The notes under the pieces are model-generated. The model saw nothing but the letters and a program-made list of their open reading frames with translations, ran no database searches and was not told where the DNA came from. Positions 14,707 through 14,835 of a stretch of 14,835 nt of DNA are shown here, piece after piece (position 1 is the stretch's first letter; every line of letters begins with the position of its first letter). The DNA is from Bacteroidia bacterium (GTDB lineage: Bacteria; Bacteroidota; Bacteroidia; UBA8524), in assembly GCA_023277325.1 (NCBI GenBank), contig JALRIQ010000127.1, forward strand, positions 1-14,835, given 5' to 3'. The position numbers were made by a program, and so were the translations under genes.

Positions 14707-14835
14707 TTATAATCCTTCTTTCTCTCTTGCTTCTCGCATTAATTTTTGTTCAGTCTCTAAAACATCATCTTGTCTTTCTGGCCACTCTCCAGTTTTAATT
14801 GCAATCACGCATCTCATAACTTCACTAATACCTTG
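14707..14835 (-). CDS. TRAP transporter small permease (DctQ family), C-terminal fragment
   Basis: The minus-strand frame is open from the window edge to a TAA at 14709-14707 and encodes 42 residues. The sequence GISEVMRCVIAIKTGEWP matches the conserved end of the TRAP small permease, where the last helix is followed by a K/RTGEWP motif and a charged tail. The tail here, ending in REAREKEGL, is highly charged as usual. The stop is one base from the dctM ATG, and the Shine-Dalgarno of dctM lies within its last codons, which fits a dctQM operon. The gene continues beyond the window. Confidence 0.8.
   Translation of the reverse strand, partial: QGISEVMRCVIAIKTGEWPERQDDVLETEQKLMREAREKEGL

Noticed and set aside
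1..14835. CRISPR array, tRNA or rRNA genes, riboswitch
   Set aside because: No regularly spaced repeats, cloverleaf-like sequences or known riboswitch cores were seen. All gaps are under 200 bases.

Overview
The window looks like a chromosomal piece of a Bacteroidota bacterium, probably a marine or flavobacterial type. Support for this comes from the fused ccoNO cytochrome oxidase gene, a mono-haem CcoP, TAnnTTTG-type -7 promoter motifs, and starts that lack Shine-Dalgarno sequences. The last ~460 bases look like a different organism: a TRAP transporter fragment of proteobacterial type with a clear Shine-Dalgarno sequence. They join the rest in the middle of two genes.

Layout. (1) Positions 1-4920 hold an AT-rich block of four signal-transduction genes: a large GAF/PAS sensor histidine kinase (5' end outside the window), a receiver-AraC response regulator, a receiver-histidine kinase and a stand-alone receiver. 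The genes lie in convergent and divergent pairs, with a 6-base gap or a 9-base overlap at the convergent ends. No output operon is visibly linked to them. (2) Positions 10772 down to about 5003, minus strand, hold a compact cbb3 terminal oxidase operon: ccoNO, ccoQ, ccoP, ccoG, ccoH and a TauE/SafE-like (COG2836-type) membrane protein. A terminator-like hairpin follows it, and a palindromic FNR/CRP-like box (TGAT-N4-ATCA) lies upstream. The last gene carries an apparent one-base frameshift near its start. (3) Position 10955 rightwards on the plus strand holds a small six-cysteine lipoprotein, a perfect 13-bp inverted repeat, and sucA (2-oxoglutarate dehydrogenase E1). sucA overlaps by one base the start of a small exported DUF4421-like protein, which is cut off at about 14372. 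(4) From about 14373 to 14835, minus strand, lie the C-terminus of a TRAP small permease (dctQ-type) and the N-terminus of a TRAP large permease (dctM-type).

How the genes work together. The cbb3 operon encodes the catalytic core (CcoNO, CcoP, CcoQ), the ferredoxin-like maturation protein CcoG, CcoH, and a probable copper-related helper. It would support respiration at low oxygen. SucA feeds the TCA cycle that supplies that chain with reductant. The signalling block may respond to an unknown cue.

I did not find a convincing undescribed system. The observations most worth following up are the sequence junction at ~14.37 kb, the frameshift at ~5.67 kb, the FNR-like box and competing hairpins of the oxidase operon, and the cysteine-rich lipoprotein.
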